From Cyclospora cayetanensis (Eukaryota; Apicomplexa; Conoidasida; Eucoccidiorida; Eimeriidae), in NCBI RefSeq assembly GCF_002999335.1, contig NW_020312285.1:1-19009 (forward strand): DNA of 19,009 nt, read 5' to 3'. The position numbers were made by a program, and so were the translations under genes. The notes beneath the pieces were generated by a model. That model was not told where the DNA came from, ran no database searches, and worked only from the letters and a program-made list of their open reading frames with translations. Below, piece after piece: positions 8,980 to 17,995 of the stretch (position 1 is its first letter; each line of letters opens with the position of its first letter).

Positions 8980-9540
8980 TTGCATGTTGTCCTCAGCTGA
9001 ACCCTTAACTCCCGGCCCGTTGATGGCCAAAGTACTCGAGCTCCTGCCTTGGTACCTTGTAAGTTCTGAACTCGTAGTACAAAGATGTTATTAGGAGGTG
9101 CTCAGCAATAGCCATAACAGCTGCGCGTGAGACTAGGTCTAGACTCTTTATGCGAATATCAAAATAGCCAACCTCTCCTTGGGCCAAAACAATTCGGAGA
9201 AAAGCATTGATATTAGTCTTCGACAAGGCGCGTGCATCTTGGATACCAAACGACATCACCTTGAGTTCAAAGAGATCCATTTCTTGACAAAAAACAGCCT
9301 GCTAGCTGTCCGTTTTTGGTGCAAGCCTTATCTGGCAAAGACCGGCTTCTACGTAAAGCGTCGAAAAATTTAGCGGGGCGCCCAGCGCTTCAAGGATAAT
9401 GTGTAGTAGTCGCAGTGTGGAGTCCAGGTTCAATCAGCAGGGAGGTTCGTAGTCTCGCCGATACATATAATTAGTGATCAACAGGACGCTTGGGAGGCAG
9501 CTACCCTGCACGGCAAATGGGAAGAAGGGGCGCCTCGGCT
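8980..9540 (-). pseudogene. Element A reverse transcriptase
   Basis: This is the RT palm of a gypsy Pol, which copies element RNA into DNA. One frame holds most of it. IILEALGAPLNFSTL (about 9400-9360) fits the family block before the first catalytic Asp. EAGLCQIRLAPK (9349-9314) fits the G-Y-x-Q-I-R block. LFELKVMSFGIQDA (9274-9233) fits the V-M-P-F-G-L-x-N-A-P block. GYFDIRIKS (about 9169-9143) sits at the YxDD active site, with the second Asp replaced by Ile. EHLL and EYFGHQ (to about 9020) fit the thumb E-H-L and F-L-G-H blocks. In-frame stops occur at 9436-9434 and 9304-9302 and again after 9008. The spacing of at least five family blocks in one frame makes this the surest call in the window. 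Confidence 0.9.
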
Positions 9541-10109
9541 CGACGGGGTATCAGAACCTGTGACGCCAGTTTCTAAGCTCAATCTAAGTCTACTTAAAGA
9601 CCCAAATACGCGTGTTGTACAGTGCGCTAGGCCGCACAGACGTTTTGTCGGCCTCACCTACCGCCGGCAAAGTGAGGGGGGTTCGCGAGTTGAGACTGTT
9701 GGACCGAGAGTACGTTGATGCTCGACGAACATAGGGAATAAAAACACCCTGTAGAGCTTAAGGAAGAGGATTCGCCGTGTTTATTACAGGCACAGGTACC
9801 GTGAAGAGAGAATCCAGGACTGCCATGCCGACTAGAGCATCGCAGTGCTGGTGGGCGGCTGCTGAAGTGTGGCTCGTAATAGAGACGCGCGCTTTGGCTT
9901 CAGGAATGACTTGTAGCGCTCAGAAGGCGATTGTGGTAAAGTGACAGCCTCCGCCATCGACATGGGAGCAGCCTGTTGGGCAAGGGCATCATATGCCTGG
10001 TTTGCTGCAATTGCTGAGTAAGTCCTGGAGGTGAGGTCACGCGCCTCTAGCGAACCTCTCTCGCGGCAGCATTGGCAGGTCAGAGCAGTGGCGGTTTATA
10101 TCTTCACGC
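9541..10109 (-). other. Protease-RT linker of element A, unread
   Basis: The spacing fits the normal gypsy linker between protease and RT. Minus frames here have many stops and no motif. Nothing else was seen on either strand. Confidence 0.5.
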
Positions 10110-10399
10110 AGCGTCTCCAACCAGAAATACCATGATATCTGATGTCTGCTAAACCAGCCTAGCCTCACAATAAAGTCACACGGAAGAGGCCTCACCAGGT
10201 ATTCACCCTAAAATAATATGCCACACCACATAGCTGGCCACATAACAAGATGTATTTGCGAGCTTTGCCTGTTAGCCGAGTTATATCCACTCTCCTGACG
10301 TGGGAAGACGACATCTAGGACCAGGCGCTGTACGAGTGACGGGCTAATCAGGAGTCCGGATACTCGCTTGTATTACAGCGCTTCATGCTTGTGCTCCAC
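10110..10399 (-). pseudogene. Element A aspartic protease remnant
   Basis: Gypsy protease is a retropepsin-like enzyme that cuts the Gag-Pol precursor. One minus frame across the interval shows EAL, a TAA stop, YKRVSGLL, then ISPSLVQRLVLDVV. This matches the family layout in which a hydrophobic strand leads into the D-S/T-G active site and then a F-I-S-x-x-L-V helix. Further on, ANRQSSQIHLV and RPLPCDFIVRLGWFSRHQIS match the common gypsy pattern of a flap strand followed by a Y-D-V-I-L-G-x-D-W-L-x-x-H segment. The catalytic D-S/T-G is gone: that position holds a stop and unrelated residues. A second stop lies near 10220. Position between gag and RT agrees. The C-terminal match is what makes this convincing. 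Confidence 0.7.
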
Positions 10400-10926
10400 T
10401 ATGCCGAGAAACAACTCTGATGTGCGCCCACTAACATACAGTAGCTCAGAAGAGTCAATGACGTTTCCAGGCCACCGTCTGCTCTTCCTCACCCTCGAAT
10501 ACTGTATAGCGATCCCCGTTAACACGCTTGCCTGCTTCGGTCTCTGACGTACTTCCATCTACGCGTTCATCGCCCTTAGTCCTCTATGACCAACCTTTGC
10601 TTCATCATACTCCAGTAAACACAATTTAGCTAGACATACCAATAGCATTTCTGCTTTGGTCTCCCTGGTTCCTTCTCGGTCTATCTTCTGGGGACAGATA
10701 CGCTGCCTTCAAGCTGGCAAGCCTAAGGTGGTGTTAGGTTTGGTGGCGCCGCAACATATTAATCCATGCGCAGCACGGTTACTCCTAGTACTTGTGTCTC
10801 CCATTACTTCATTGCTCAAGAATTTAAAGGTTTTTGTTTTTCGTCCGCGCTAAATGGTGCCCAGATGAGTGGCTCTTTACTTGATGGCTCACGCCCTAGT
10901 GGTGCTGAGCATTTGGCGCTATCGGA

Positions 10927-10980
10927 GTCCTTGTCTCTATGATTGCGGAGCAACTTCCCTAGCATCCACTAAACGCAATT
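10927..10980 (-). pseudogene. Element A possible broken gag zinc knuckle
   Basis: Between the gag core and the protease, one minus frame reads NCV, a TAG stop, WMLGKLLRNHRDKD. Gypsy gag proteins usually end in a CCHC knuckle (C-x2-C-x4-H-x4-C) that binds nucleic acid. The first Cys, a GK-rich turn and the His are in plausible places; the second and last Cys are absent. I infer a mutated knuckle from these few residues and from position. It could equally be chance. Confidence 0.25.
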
Positions 10981-11348
10981 CCGCGGCGACCAATCATTTC
11001 CAAACTGTCCTGTATTATTGCGTAACAGCAGCCTCATCGGCCCGTTCTCGTTGATCCTCCTCGGTCGAGGCTTGCCCGCCAATCCCGCTACAAATTTCAG
11101 TGCAGTGTCGTTGGGTACTCGGTCGAATTTCACAGGTCCCCTGTTGGCTCTGGCGTTGCACATCTCCTATATAATAAAAGTAATGCGGCGATCTGCCCAT
11201 AACTGTTCCCAAGAGTCTTTGAGCTTCAAAAGGTGGTTGCAGCGTCCTTTCAATCCAGGATAGCTCTATGTCGTTGGTTTTGTGTTTTATCTGGCAGGCT
11301 GGCTAAGTATTCTCCCAAGGCACCTTCGGAATGTGACACAATGCCCGA

Positions 11349-11876
11349 TTAAACAAGCTGTATTAGCCCCACAAAGTATTCATCATGATCTATCTTGTTT
11401 TGGGCCAGTTTAACCCTCACCTCTCGTCTGTTCCTACGAAAGCGCCTCAAGAGGCCTTTTCCTGGGAGAACTTTTCAATCCTCCATCTTTGCACCGGTAT
11501 ACTCAGGACTAGCCAATAATGCAATGCAAGCTTTATCTGCTTTCAGCGCCTCATTGAGCAAATTTGGTTTCTCCCTCTAGAAGCTATATCTCAATCTTGT
11601 TCAAGAAATCCTGCATACCACCTCCGTCTTCGTGTAAGAGTGACTGATAAGGGATAGGCTCATTGGATTTGCTCTCATCTCGACAAGCTGCCTCTGTAGA
11701 CCCGCTACCTCCACCTGTGAGTGGGCAATAACTTTTTTCTGATCCTGTTTAAAGCATGCAATAAAACCAGATAATATCGTCCATCTACGTTTTTGTAAAA
11801 CCCGTGCAGACTTTTCCAGCCGCGTGGTAATGGACAATAAAAAAAAGCTGCCGCTTCTTGTGGCCATTGCGATCAA
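11349..11876 (-). pseudogene. Element A gag-like remnant (capsid region)
   Basis: Gag would form the particle that packages the element RNA. The block starts with a 91-codon minus ORF (11876-11601) whose later part is charged and coiled-coil-like (KKVIAHSQVEVAGLQRQL). In a second frame (about 11580-11349) follows a basic stretch, LLRRFRRNRREVRVKLAQ, then NKIDHDEYFVGLIQLV. This resembles the retrotransposon gag core pattern, in which a Trp-led helix is followed by a basic RF segment, an AR-x-L segment and a Tyr-Phe-rich helix. One in-frame TGA interrupts it near 11500, where a Trp codon would be natural. It lies where gag should be, upstream of protease and RT on the same strand. Gag is poorly conserved, so this call rests on position as much as on motif. 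Confidence 0.5.
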
Positions 11877-13129
11877 GACTCAAGAGCGCCAGAGGCAGAG
11901 GGTAGGGTAGAGATATGAGTTGCGACAGTGTGCGCTGTACAAACGCAGTCAAACTTGTGCAGTCGAGGCCCAGTAAGCCAAACACCAACTATCATAACAG
12001 AGTGTTGATACGTATTGTCGAGTTTACTCACCACCTGCCAAACACGGCAAGACGTCTTTACGACGGCCTCGAAAATCGAAGGCGGTAGACATCTCTCATC
12101 AAGCATCCGATCACGACAGAGTCTCAAATATTGAAGTGCACTGCAAAACCGCAGTAGCATTGCTAAACCACTCGTCATGCACGTGAGACCTTGAAACGGA
12201 AAACCAAAGCTTAATGCTCTACAAAACTAACAACCAGCACTTTACTTATATCCCCTCAGATCTAGGTAAAAATTCTCAAGGCCAGCACTCGCTTCTTCCG
12301 CTGATTAACTTGTCAACCTTCACCTATCGATGCGTCAGATATGAGAACAATTTTGCGACAAAACTGGGAAGCGGACTAGAAGAGCCTCAGTTGTGAATGC
12401 TGTCACAGCACAATCGCCGAGCACTAAGACGAATTACTTATGTGGTTACTTGTCTTTGTTGCTGTGTTTTGGAAACTGAAAACATATACTCATTACCCTA
12501 AAGCACATTAAGATAATGTTGCATTAGAGAGTGCTGCAGCGCATGGCAAGAGCCACCAGTTTCGGCAAGGCCGCTTGATTTCCTCATCATGAAACTTCTC
12601 CGTTTGCTTGCGCTTCCCATCCCTGTATTGTTGACCACATTATGCCTGCTTCTTCAATTCCTACTGATGTTGGTAGGTGCATTTGTTGCTCATGATGCGC
12701 CCATTTCAATCAGGCACTTCTACATATATAGAAGCCTTTAGGGGCTGCCATGTATGTACATTAAAAGTAATCTCTTGCTGATCTACGCTTTTGGCGCCCA
12801 TTGAGCCGGCCATGGACCACTGTTCGCAGTTTCAGATGGGCGTTGAGCTGGTACATAGATCAGGAATCACTTCATTATTCTGTGGGGTTCCGGAGCAGAA
12901 TAATCGTGCAGGTAGGCGCTGTGTAATATGATGTATTGCATTTTAAAGAAACAAGGCCTGCAGCATGTTTCTGGTATACGAAAATGTGTGTGACACACTT
13001 ACGTGAATATGACAATCACAAAGTTACATCGAACCGCTAGGACTTAGGGACAGTGCATCACACCAAAGCAACATGCGAACGCACTCGCTGTGCCCACAGC
13101 AATTTCAAATGTGGAGGTGGCGTATACGC
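11877..13129. other. Region between element C integrase and element A gag
   Basis: The element A leader and 5' LTR and the element C 3' end should lie here. Minus ORFs (12178-11873, 11988-11785) show no motif. No primer-binding site complementary to a tRNA 3' end was identified next to gag, and no segment matched the 5.8-6.5 kb side convincingly. Confidence 0.4.
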
Positions 13130-13661
13130 AAATATAAAGGAAGGGCTCCTCGACTTGCCCTGGAATCGACTGTTGCCAGTTCCAACTGACTCAATGCGGC
13201 GAATGTATTTCCTGCGGCCCCTGTGACACTTTATTGTCCCCTCTAATAACCACAGGGAAATGTGCACTTTTAGAGCAAGCAGCATGAGATTGTTTACAAT
13301 ACTGATCATTTCTCCTTATTACATCAGAGGCGCGAAATTAGAGAGCACAGCAGGCGTGGTCCTAGCAAAAGCTTGTATACTAAGTAAACAAATATGATGC
13401 AGACAAGAATGTATATGCAATTTTCACACTTGCGTTGAGATGTGCGAAGCACTACTGATAAGCAGACTTGCTGGTGTACACACATCTACGCAAAGCAGGC
13501 TCTGCACCCAAGCATCACCTTCTTCACCAGTTCTAACATTTAGTTCGTAGATACTGTGGAACAAACAAGGTCATTCAGTGCGCTTTTCATTTTTCCACAG
13601 GCAAGTAGATGTTTGCATCATTTGCAGAAAATATAATGCCTGAATAATCAAGCAACACGGT
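13130..13661 (-). pseudogene. Element C integrase core-like remnant with all three acidic positions
   Basis: In one minus frame, TVLLDYSGIIFSANDANIYL (about 13661-13602) resembles the block S-M-D-F-I-x-x-L-P-x-S that carries the first catalytic Asp. In the following part, HFPVVIRGDNKVSQGPQEIH (about 13264-13205) resembles L-P-x-x-I-V-S-D-x-G-x-x-F-x-S-x-F-W-x-x-I-H, with the second Asp. QSIPGQVEEPF (about 13173-13141) resembles P-Q-T-D-G-Q-x-E-R-x-N, with the third residue, Glu. So D, D and E are all present, although stops lie between them. The gap between the first and second Asp is longer than usual. I infer a decayed DDE core. Confidence 0.45.
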
Positions 13662-13687
13662 TGCAGATGCAGCCGCTATACACGCCA

Positions 13688-13978
13688 TCAGCACGCAGCA
13701 TCTGGGGAATTTAGAAAGGCCACAGCCTTCAGGGAACGTATGCTTAGCCTTTCCCAATCATGCTTACCTTCGAATACACCAACGCTATGGATTATAACCG
13801 TAGGGTGTGTTGCTCTCCGATGATACTGCTGCAATGCCTTTTGCCTAGAAGCTGATTGCATACTGATCGGAACCGTGCATATGAGATCCCCATTTGGAGC
13901 CCTTTTCGTCAGTGGGGGTGGCGCTGACGGTTTGGACAAGAACTCTGCTACGCTACTGGGTAACTTAAAAGCTTGCAT
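13688..13978 (-). pseudogene. Element C integrase zinc-finger-like remnant
   Basis: This is an open minus frame of 96 codons. Residues from about 28 on (NGDLICTVPI, then RQKALQQYHRRATH) resemble the lead-in to a gypsy integrase zinc finger: D-G-L-L, V-P, then L-L-x-x-Y-H. HSVGVFEGKHDWERLSIRSL could correspond to G-H-x-G-x-x-K-T-x-x-x-L-x-x-x-F. The frame ends in SPDAAC, near the expected Cys pair, but a C-x2-C-Q is not seen. It lies between the RNase H-like and core-like parts of element C. No better identity was found in either strand. Confidence 0.4.
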
Positions 13979-14249
13979 TGCTCAACCATTTGTCAGCAAA
14001 GCGCCACGCAAAATACTATGTCTTCGAAATGTGATTGATGCTGGCACAGTGATGGACGCTCACCAGCAACGCTAGGCGCACCCCCAACGTGCTGGAACAT
14101 TAGGTTTGGTGCAAGCAATCATATTCGCTTGCTCCTGAGTGTCATGAACGTGCAATTGGTCAGGCCCTCAAGCCTCAATAAGACCTGATAATCAACAAGA
14201 TAACTAGATTCGTAGCACGGCGACAATGGCAGACACGTGCATTACACCA

Positions 14250-14640
14250 GTGGAGGAGCCAATCAGGTGCGCTCAGCAATGTGCTTACACGTTAGAGCAA
14301 ACCGACAAGCGTATGGCCCTCTAGCGGCTCGACTCATAGATCCACAGCGTTGCGGTTCCACCGTGAGGCATGCAAAATAACAAGCCATATTGCATTTTCT
14401 AAATCAGTCTTCTCCCAATTAATATTGTAATCAATGTGTCGTAAACAGAATGTGCATAAAAGACATATCTATCTAAATTACAGCGGCTCGCAGTCTATAT
14501 GCTTAAAAAACCACACGGTCGCATGTGCTGATCCGGCTAACAAAAATATACAAGAAAAGCCTTATTTAAGTGTCTGTTTGGGGAAGCTTATGCAAGCATA
14601 GTCTCGATCCTCCATTCTACGGGCAATGTGTCATTTCAGT
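14250..14640 (-). pseudogene. Element C RT connection and RNase H-like segment
   Basis: Past the RT fragment, a minus frame reads GFSCIFLLAGSAHATVWFFK, then HIDCEPL, resembling the R-S-F-L-G-L-x-x-Y-Y-R-R-F-I, F-x-x-I-A-x-P-L block, and then NINWEKTDLENAIWLVI, resembling F-x-W-T-x-x-x-x-x-A-F-x-x-L-K. Next comes HASRWNRNAVDL, a stop, VEPLEGHTLVGLL, which could be the D-A-S-x-W-x-x-G-A-V-L start of RNase H. Stops and frame changes are frequent. Each piece is weak; their order and spacing after RT are right. I see no clear catalytic Glu helix. Confidence 0.4.
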
Positions 14641-14658
14641 GGATGTAAAGTATTGAAA

Positions 14659-15132
14659 CTAAATGGAAAGGTGGTGCTGTATGAGCGGTATAGCAAGGAC
14701 TGAGAGGTCCATGAGTCTACTGACGTAGGGGCGAGCTACAAGCAAACACTTCATGAAATAATGCGTGTGGAATGCTTTTAAACGCCGTAAATCTCTTACA
14801 GGCCTTTGCAGATGCTCCACAAACAATCCAAAACCACGTATTCGTACTAAGATTGAGACGACCCACCACGAATTATGAATAGACCTGGGACTCGTGGGAG
14901 CCGCAGGACATATGCAGCGAAAACACATTGCCTGATAAAGTGGTAAGTAGCCGTACACTGGTGCGCGAGCTGGTCGTTGCCCAACAGCTGAAGCCCTGCC
15001 CGTCGTAGAGCCAAGCGAATGATAGAGATAAGTTTTCAACCACCTTGTTCTGATTTCTAGCTTTGAGTGAGAACAGGCGCTTAGCTTACAGGTTTTTGGC
15101 AGTCCATAACTGTGCTGCTGGCCCCAAAACAT
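14659..15132 (-). pseudogene. Element C reverse transcriptase fragment, 157-codon open frame
   Basis: This is the longest uninterrupted ORF in the window. Residues 39-69 (SLGSTTG to LPLYQAM) sit where gypsy RT has L-D-L-x-S-G-Y followed by G-L-Y-Q-F-x-V-M. Residues 69-87 (MCFRCICPAAPTSPRSIHN) resemble M-P-F-G-L-x-N-A-P-A-T-F-Q-R-L-M-N with substitutions. Residues 106-140 (EHLQRPVRDLRRL, then KCLLVARPYVSRL) closely resemble the thumb block E-H-L-x-x-V-x-x-x-L-R-x-x-x, K-C-x-F-x-x-x-x-V-x-F-L. The YxDD motif expected near residues 92-97 is not present (VVSILVRI). The open frame may be luck, since critical residues are lost. An unknown protein cannot be excluded, but the thumb block is hard to explain otherwise. 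Confidence 0.6.
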
Positions 15133-16500
15133 GCACTGGAGAAAAATATACAGCTAGGAAAACGCCTGCATATTCACCAGGTAAGATAGTATGCTTACCA
15201 AAGGTAGAAGAGCCCTGTGAAATTCTAGTGTGACCTTGGAAGATGTGCTTAACCCCCGTAGCAGATGAGCCTCTGCTGATGCAAGCAACAATGTGCAGGC
15301 CATCCTATCTGTAACTACTTCTACATGAATGATTGATTGCACCTATCACTGTAATAGCTCCACCGTCACAACATCACACATTATTACTGCTCTTGTTAAC
15401 ATCACTGTTCCGCTCTGATCAATCATTGCTTCAGTCCTCTCAAGCCCACTTGCTCTAGATACCCCACTGGTGGGCGAACTATAAGCAACTCAGAAAATCT
15501 GTACCATTTTCAAACCTGTCGTTCACCATAAATTTACAGCACCGGCGGACTTTTTTTTGAAATTTTTCTGCCGTCTGCTCCTACATTCACATTTCAAGAT
15601 CTCGTTACAGCCCTAAACTGCAAGAGACCTGTACGCACCTACATCGCAACACATTACTGATGCTTTAAAGCAAGGCCTCATTGCTGAGGTTCGTCAAAGC
15701 CCCACCGGTGTTGCGCATGAGTGTACAAATGGAAGCTTTTCAAGTCAGTGCGGCTAATCATGATACGCATCTCAAAGCCCTGTATACATTTTGAGCATCG
15801 CGTGCAAGGAATAGCGCATTTGCACGCAGTTGGTCGCTCATACTAAAATTCCACAACACATGACACGGACTGACGCAAAAGCGCCTCCCAGACATATGCA
15901 TACAGTGTGAAGCAGTAGCTCACAAAACACAAAATTACTGGATTTGCATCCTGTTACGTTTTATTTTCGTAGCAAGTCAAAGGATATTTCTTCGAAGTAA
16001 AACTTCGCCTCGACGGTATAAATATACATTCCTGCTGCTAACATATGTGCTAGCTTCATATGCCGATCGCAGCCTCTCTCAGTCGTCTAAGGAAGGTATT
16101 ATAACTGGATACATTCGTTCCTGGCCATGCAATGTGTAGGCGCGCACACACCTTCACCTTAAATCTACGGCAGACTCAAGTGTTTGAGGTGTAAGCTGCA
16201 ATCACACCAACGGTGCAGCCACACAAATACACATCGTTTAAGGGGCTCACTGTATAAAGTATGCACACACCAAGCTTGTGGACTGGAAAACAACTGGGAC
16301 TATCTTCAAACAAAAACCGCAAAGCAAAGCTACGTCCGCAGGCACACCAGCTGTCTTCATGCCGCATTCACGCATTCAACGCAAGGCCCAACCTCGTAAG
16401 GAAAATCCGAAATAGAGCACGGATGTGGTACACACGTCTGCACAAACGCACGCCTGTCAACATCAAAAAGACCAGCACCGACACTATCAACTGCGACGCA
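15133..16500. other. Junction region between elements C and B, no clear feature
   Basis: The two elements point away from each other across this segment. A minus ORF (15342-15154) could hold the start of element C RT, but no motif is firm. Composition is ordinary up to about 16.1 kb and A+C-rich on the plus strand beyond it. A TATA-like run at 16017-16026 has no gene to serve. Confidence 0.4.
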
Positions 16501-16530
16501 TGTGCCGCCTCGTGTTTTCTGCTGCACGCG

Positions 16531-16945
16531 GAAACCAACGAAGAACAGCAAATCCTACAGGAACTGGTGGAAACGCTCTTGCACCGTTGCACCCATACTC
16601 AGAACCACAAACGCAGGCCGCAGTGGAGTTAAACAACATCCATTACACAATAGTTGCTGCCACCTACCCGCACCGAAACAGTGCGTTGCAAGCGCAGTCT
16701 CACTTTCTGGATCCCCCCAACGCAGCCGCGCATGAGCGACAGCGCGACATGACCACATATCCCGCATCACAGCTAACAGAAAAATGTGGAAAAATGCATC
16801 GGCTTCATGGCGATCGAATCTTCTGGCCAGGTTCGGCGCTAGGGTACATGCCGATCTTCGCCCGCGTGCATTGATCTTGCACGGCACATTGACAGTTCCT
16901 GGCGATACACTGTGCGGAGGGTCGACAATGCGGTCAGCATTTGAC
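16531..16945 (+). pseudogene. Element B reverse transcriptase-like remnant
   Basis: Frame 1 reads EEQQILQELVETLLHR (about 16540-16587), which resembles the charged helix before the gypsy RT palm (E-x-x-x-x-x-x-Q-V-x-E-L-L-x-x-G). Frame 3 then reads ALQAQSHFLDPPNAAAHERQ, resembling L-x-x-A-x-x-F-S-x-L-D-L-x-x-A-Y-H-Q-I-R, and IFWPGSALGYMPIFARVH (to about 16872), resembling F-x-W-x-V-M-P-F-G-L-x-N-A-P-A-T-F-x-R-V-M. Frame 1 again reads YTVRRVDNAVSI (about 16906-16941) at the place of the YxDD motif. Only one Asp remains there. Two frame changes are needed. Individually weak, but in the right order. Confidence 0.4.
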
Positions 16946-17280
16946 GTTATGCCAATCTAAGGCTGCCGGGCATCAACGGAGTCTCAAGTGGTGACAAATG
17001 CCCATGCATACAAGGTGTGACCCATGCCCCATTGGTTGCTGCCGACGGCTTTTCACGTAGGAATCCTCACTCCATGACCCCGAATAGGCTCGTAGTCCAA
17101 ACTATTCCCGTGCATTTCAAGCCATTCTGCACCAACGCGTAATCATAAGTTTATGTACCTTTGCTGCTTGTGAAGAGACGCGCATGGAGCCTGCGTGTGC
17201 TATGGGGCTTCAGATTGCCCACCGAGAGCAAAACTTCCTGTCCAGAAACCTCACTGGTTCAGAAGCAGCAAGCTGCAGCA

Positions 17281-17481
17281 GCATTCGACAACATCACGTT
17301 TATGTGTTACACAGATGCACGCATGGCTTTAGCTCATGACCAGACGCAGGGCAAACAAAATGTCATCAGGATCCTGCACAAGCGACAGACTAGCCCACAG
17401 CAGGCCGTCCTGAACTGTGCACAACAAGAGCAAGTTAAACAAGGTGGACAAATAGCACACCAATACAGCGATGATTTGTGA
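17281..17481 (+). pseudogene. Element B RNase H-like remnant
   Basis: Inside an open frame that begins at 17161, residues CYTDARMALAHDQTQGKQ (about 17305-17358) resemble the RNase H start x-x-T-D-A-S-x-x-A-x-x-A-x-L-x-Q, with TDA at 17311-17319. Then RILHKRQTSPQQAVLNCAQQ and the Glu at 17428-17430 resemble A-Y-x-S-R-x-L-x-P-A-E-x-N-Y-x-x-x-E-x-E; the step from the Arg to the Glu is 16 residues in both. The Asp of TDA and the Glu are two of the RNase H metal ligands. The frame closes after SDDL at 17480. That SDDL looks like an RT active site at first sight, but the context fits RNase H better. Confidence 0.45.
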
Positions 17482-17816
17482 TACTGTATTCCTGCACAGA
17501 ATTAGCAAAAGGATACCATTCTTCATGCTACACATCGCGCAACCCATTCCTTTGACAATCGTCCGCTACATTATGTGTCTAAACATAACTAGGCCAAAAC
17601 ATTGCTGGCAGGCTGAATACACGTAGAAAAGCCGCTGACAGCAGCCGCAGCTGCAGCACACTTTGGGGTTCGAGTCCATAAATGAGCAAGCACTTCCCTT
17701 ACCCTCCAGCTAGGGCGAAAACATGAAACGAAACCGCAACATAAAAGCGCAAGCAGATATTCACTTCATTGTGACGGCGCGAGATCAATTAAAAGGCAAA
17801 AACGTATGCGTAGCCA

Positions 17817-17995
17817 CAATACTGGCAACACATGCTGCTCAGAACAATCCCAAGAATGAAGGCACACATTTTGAGGACCTATGTTTACCCAAACACCTCG
17901 TATACCCTGCAAACGCTTGACAGCCCCCAAATCTATTCAACAGGGACGAATGGGCAGTAGACAATGTGATCATGCTAGAACCACTCGATTGTTAC
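17817..17995 (+). pseudogene. Element B integrase zinc-finger-like remnant
   Basis: A plus frame starting at 17723 carries ILATHAAQNNPKNEGTHFED followed by LCLPKHLVYPANA (to 17917). Gypsy integrases have here L-x-x-x-H-D-A-P-x-A-G-H-x-G-x-x-K-T-x-x-x-L-x-R-x-F-Y-W-P-x-M. The first His and the K-H-L-V-Y-P end fit well. After a TGA, MLEPLDCYGKRAAKL (to about 18016) falls where the Cys pair and C-Q-x-x-K should be, with one Cys left. Part of this segment (17973-18029) is repeated near 18866-18923. Confidence 0.4.

Larger units (their letters stand above)
6480..11876 (-). mobile_element. Element A: decayed, nearly complete Ty3/gypsy LTR retrotransposon (internal region)
   Basis: Reading the minus strand from high to low coordinates gives, in order, a gag-like block, an aspartic protease remnant, reverse transcriptase, thumb, RNase H, an integrase zinc finger and an integrase core. 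That order is diagnostic for Ty3/gypsy elements; copia elements carry integrase before RT. The parts lie in several frames and are cut by many stops, so no Pol protein can be made. The internal length of about 5.4 kb is near the usual size for the group. I could not find flanking LTRs, a primer-binding site or a polypurine tract, so the true ends are unknown and the coordinates cover only recognisable coding remnants. The RT and protease parts are the firm anchors; gag and integrase are read partly from position. Confidence 0.85.
13130..15132 (-). mobile_element. Element C: second gypsy-like pol remnant, upstream of element A
   Basis: Reading minus from 15.1 to 13.1 kb gives RT, RNase H-like, integrase zinc-finger-like and integrase core-like blocks in the normal gypsy order, each matching a few key residues. 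The strand is the same as element A, and it ends about 1.2 kb before element A gag begins. Gag and protease would lie above 15.2 kb but were not recognised; the opposite-strand element B starts near 16.1-16.5 kb and may have replaced them. The RT part is an open frame of 157 codons. No LTRs were found. Motif matches are individually modest; the ordered series is the argument. Confidence 0.55.

Noticed and set aside
6216..12480. Loose similarity between 6216-6256 and 12441-12480 as possible LTR pair of element A
   Set aside because: Identity is low, needs gaps and does not extend; T-rich stretches alone could give it.
12786..12800. TGGCGCCCATTGAGC on the plus strand, like a retroviral primer-binding site
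   Set aside because: It would serve a plus-strand element, but gag and pol next to it are on the minus strand, and no LTR end precedes it.
15250..15320. Plus-strand ASADASNNVQAILS resembling an RNase H start
   Set aside because: No RT upstream or Glu helix downstream on the plus strand; the local evidence favours element C RT on the minus strand.
16017..16026. TATAAATATA as a core promoter
   Set aside because: No intact gene follows; short A+T runs of this kind are expected by chance.
17470..17481. YSDDL read as an RT active site on the plus strand
   Set aside because: The preceding 60 residues fit RNase H (TDA, HKR, catalytic Glu spacing), and the frame stops at once after SDDL. The RT-like block of element B lies upstream at about 16.5-16.95 kb.
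17667..17677. Perfect B-box-like GGTTCGAGTCC, suggesting a tRNA or tRNA-derived SINE
   Set aside because: The T-stem is imperfect, no matching acceptor strand or consensus A box lies at the right distance upstream, and no cloverleaf can be drawn. A lone 11-base match is not enough.
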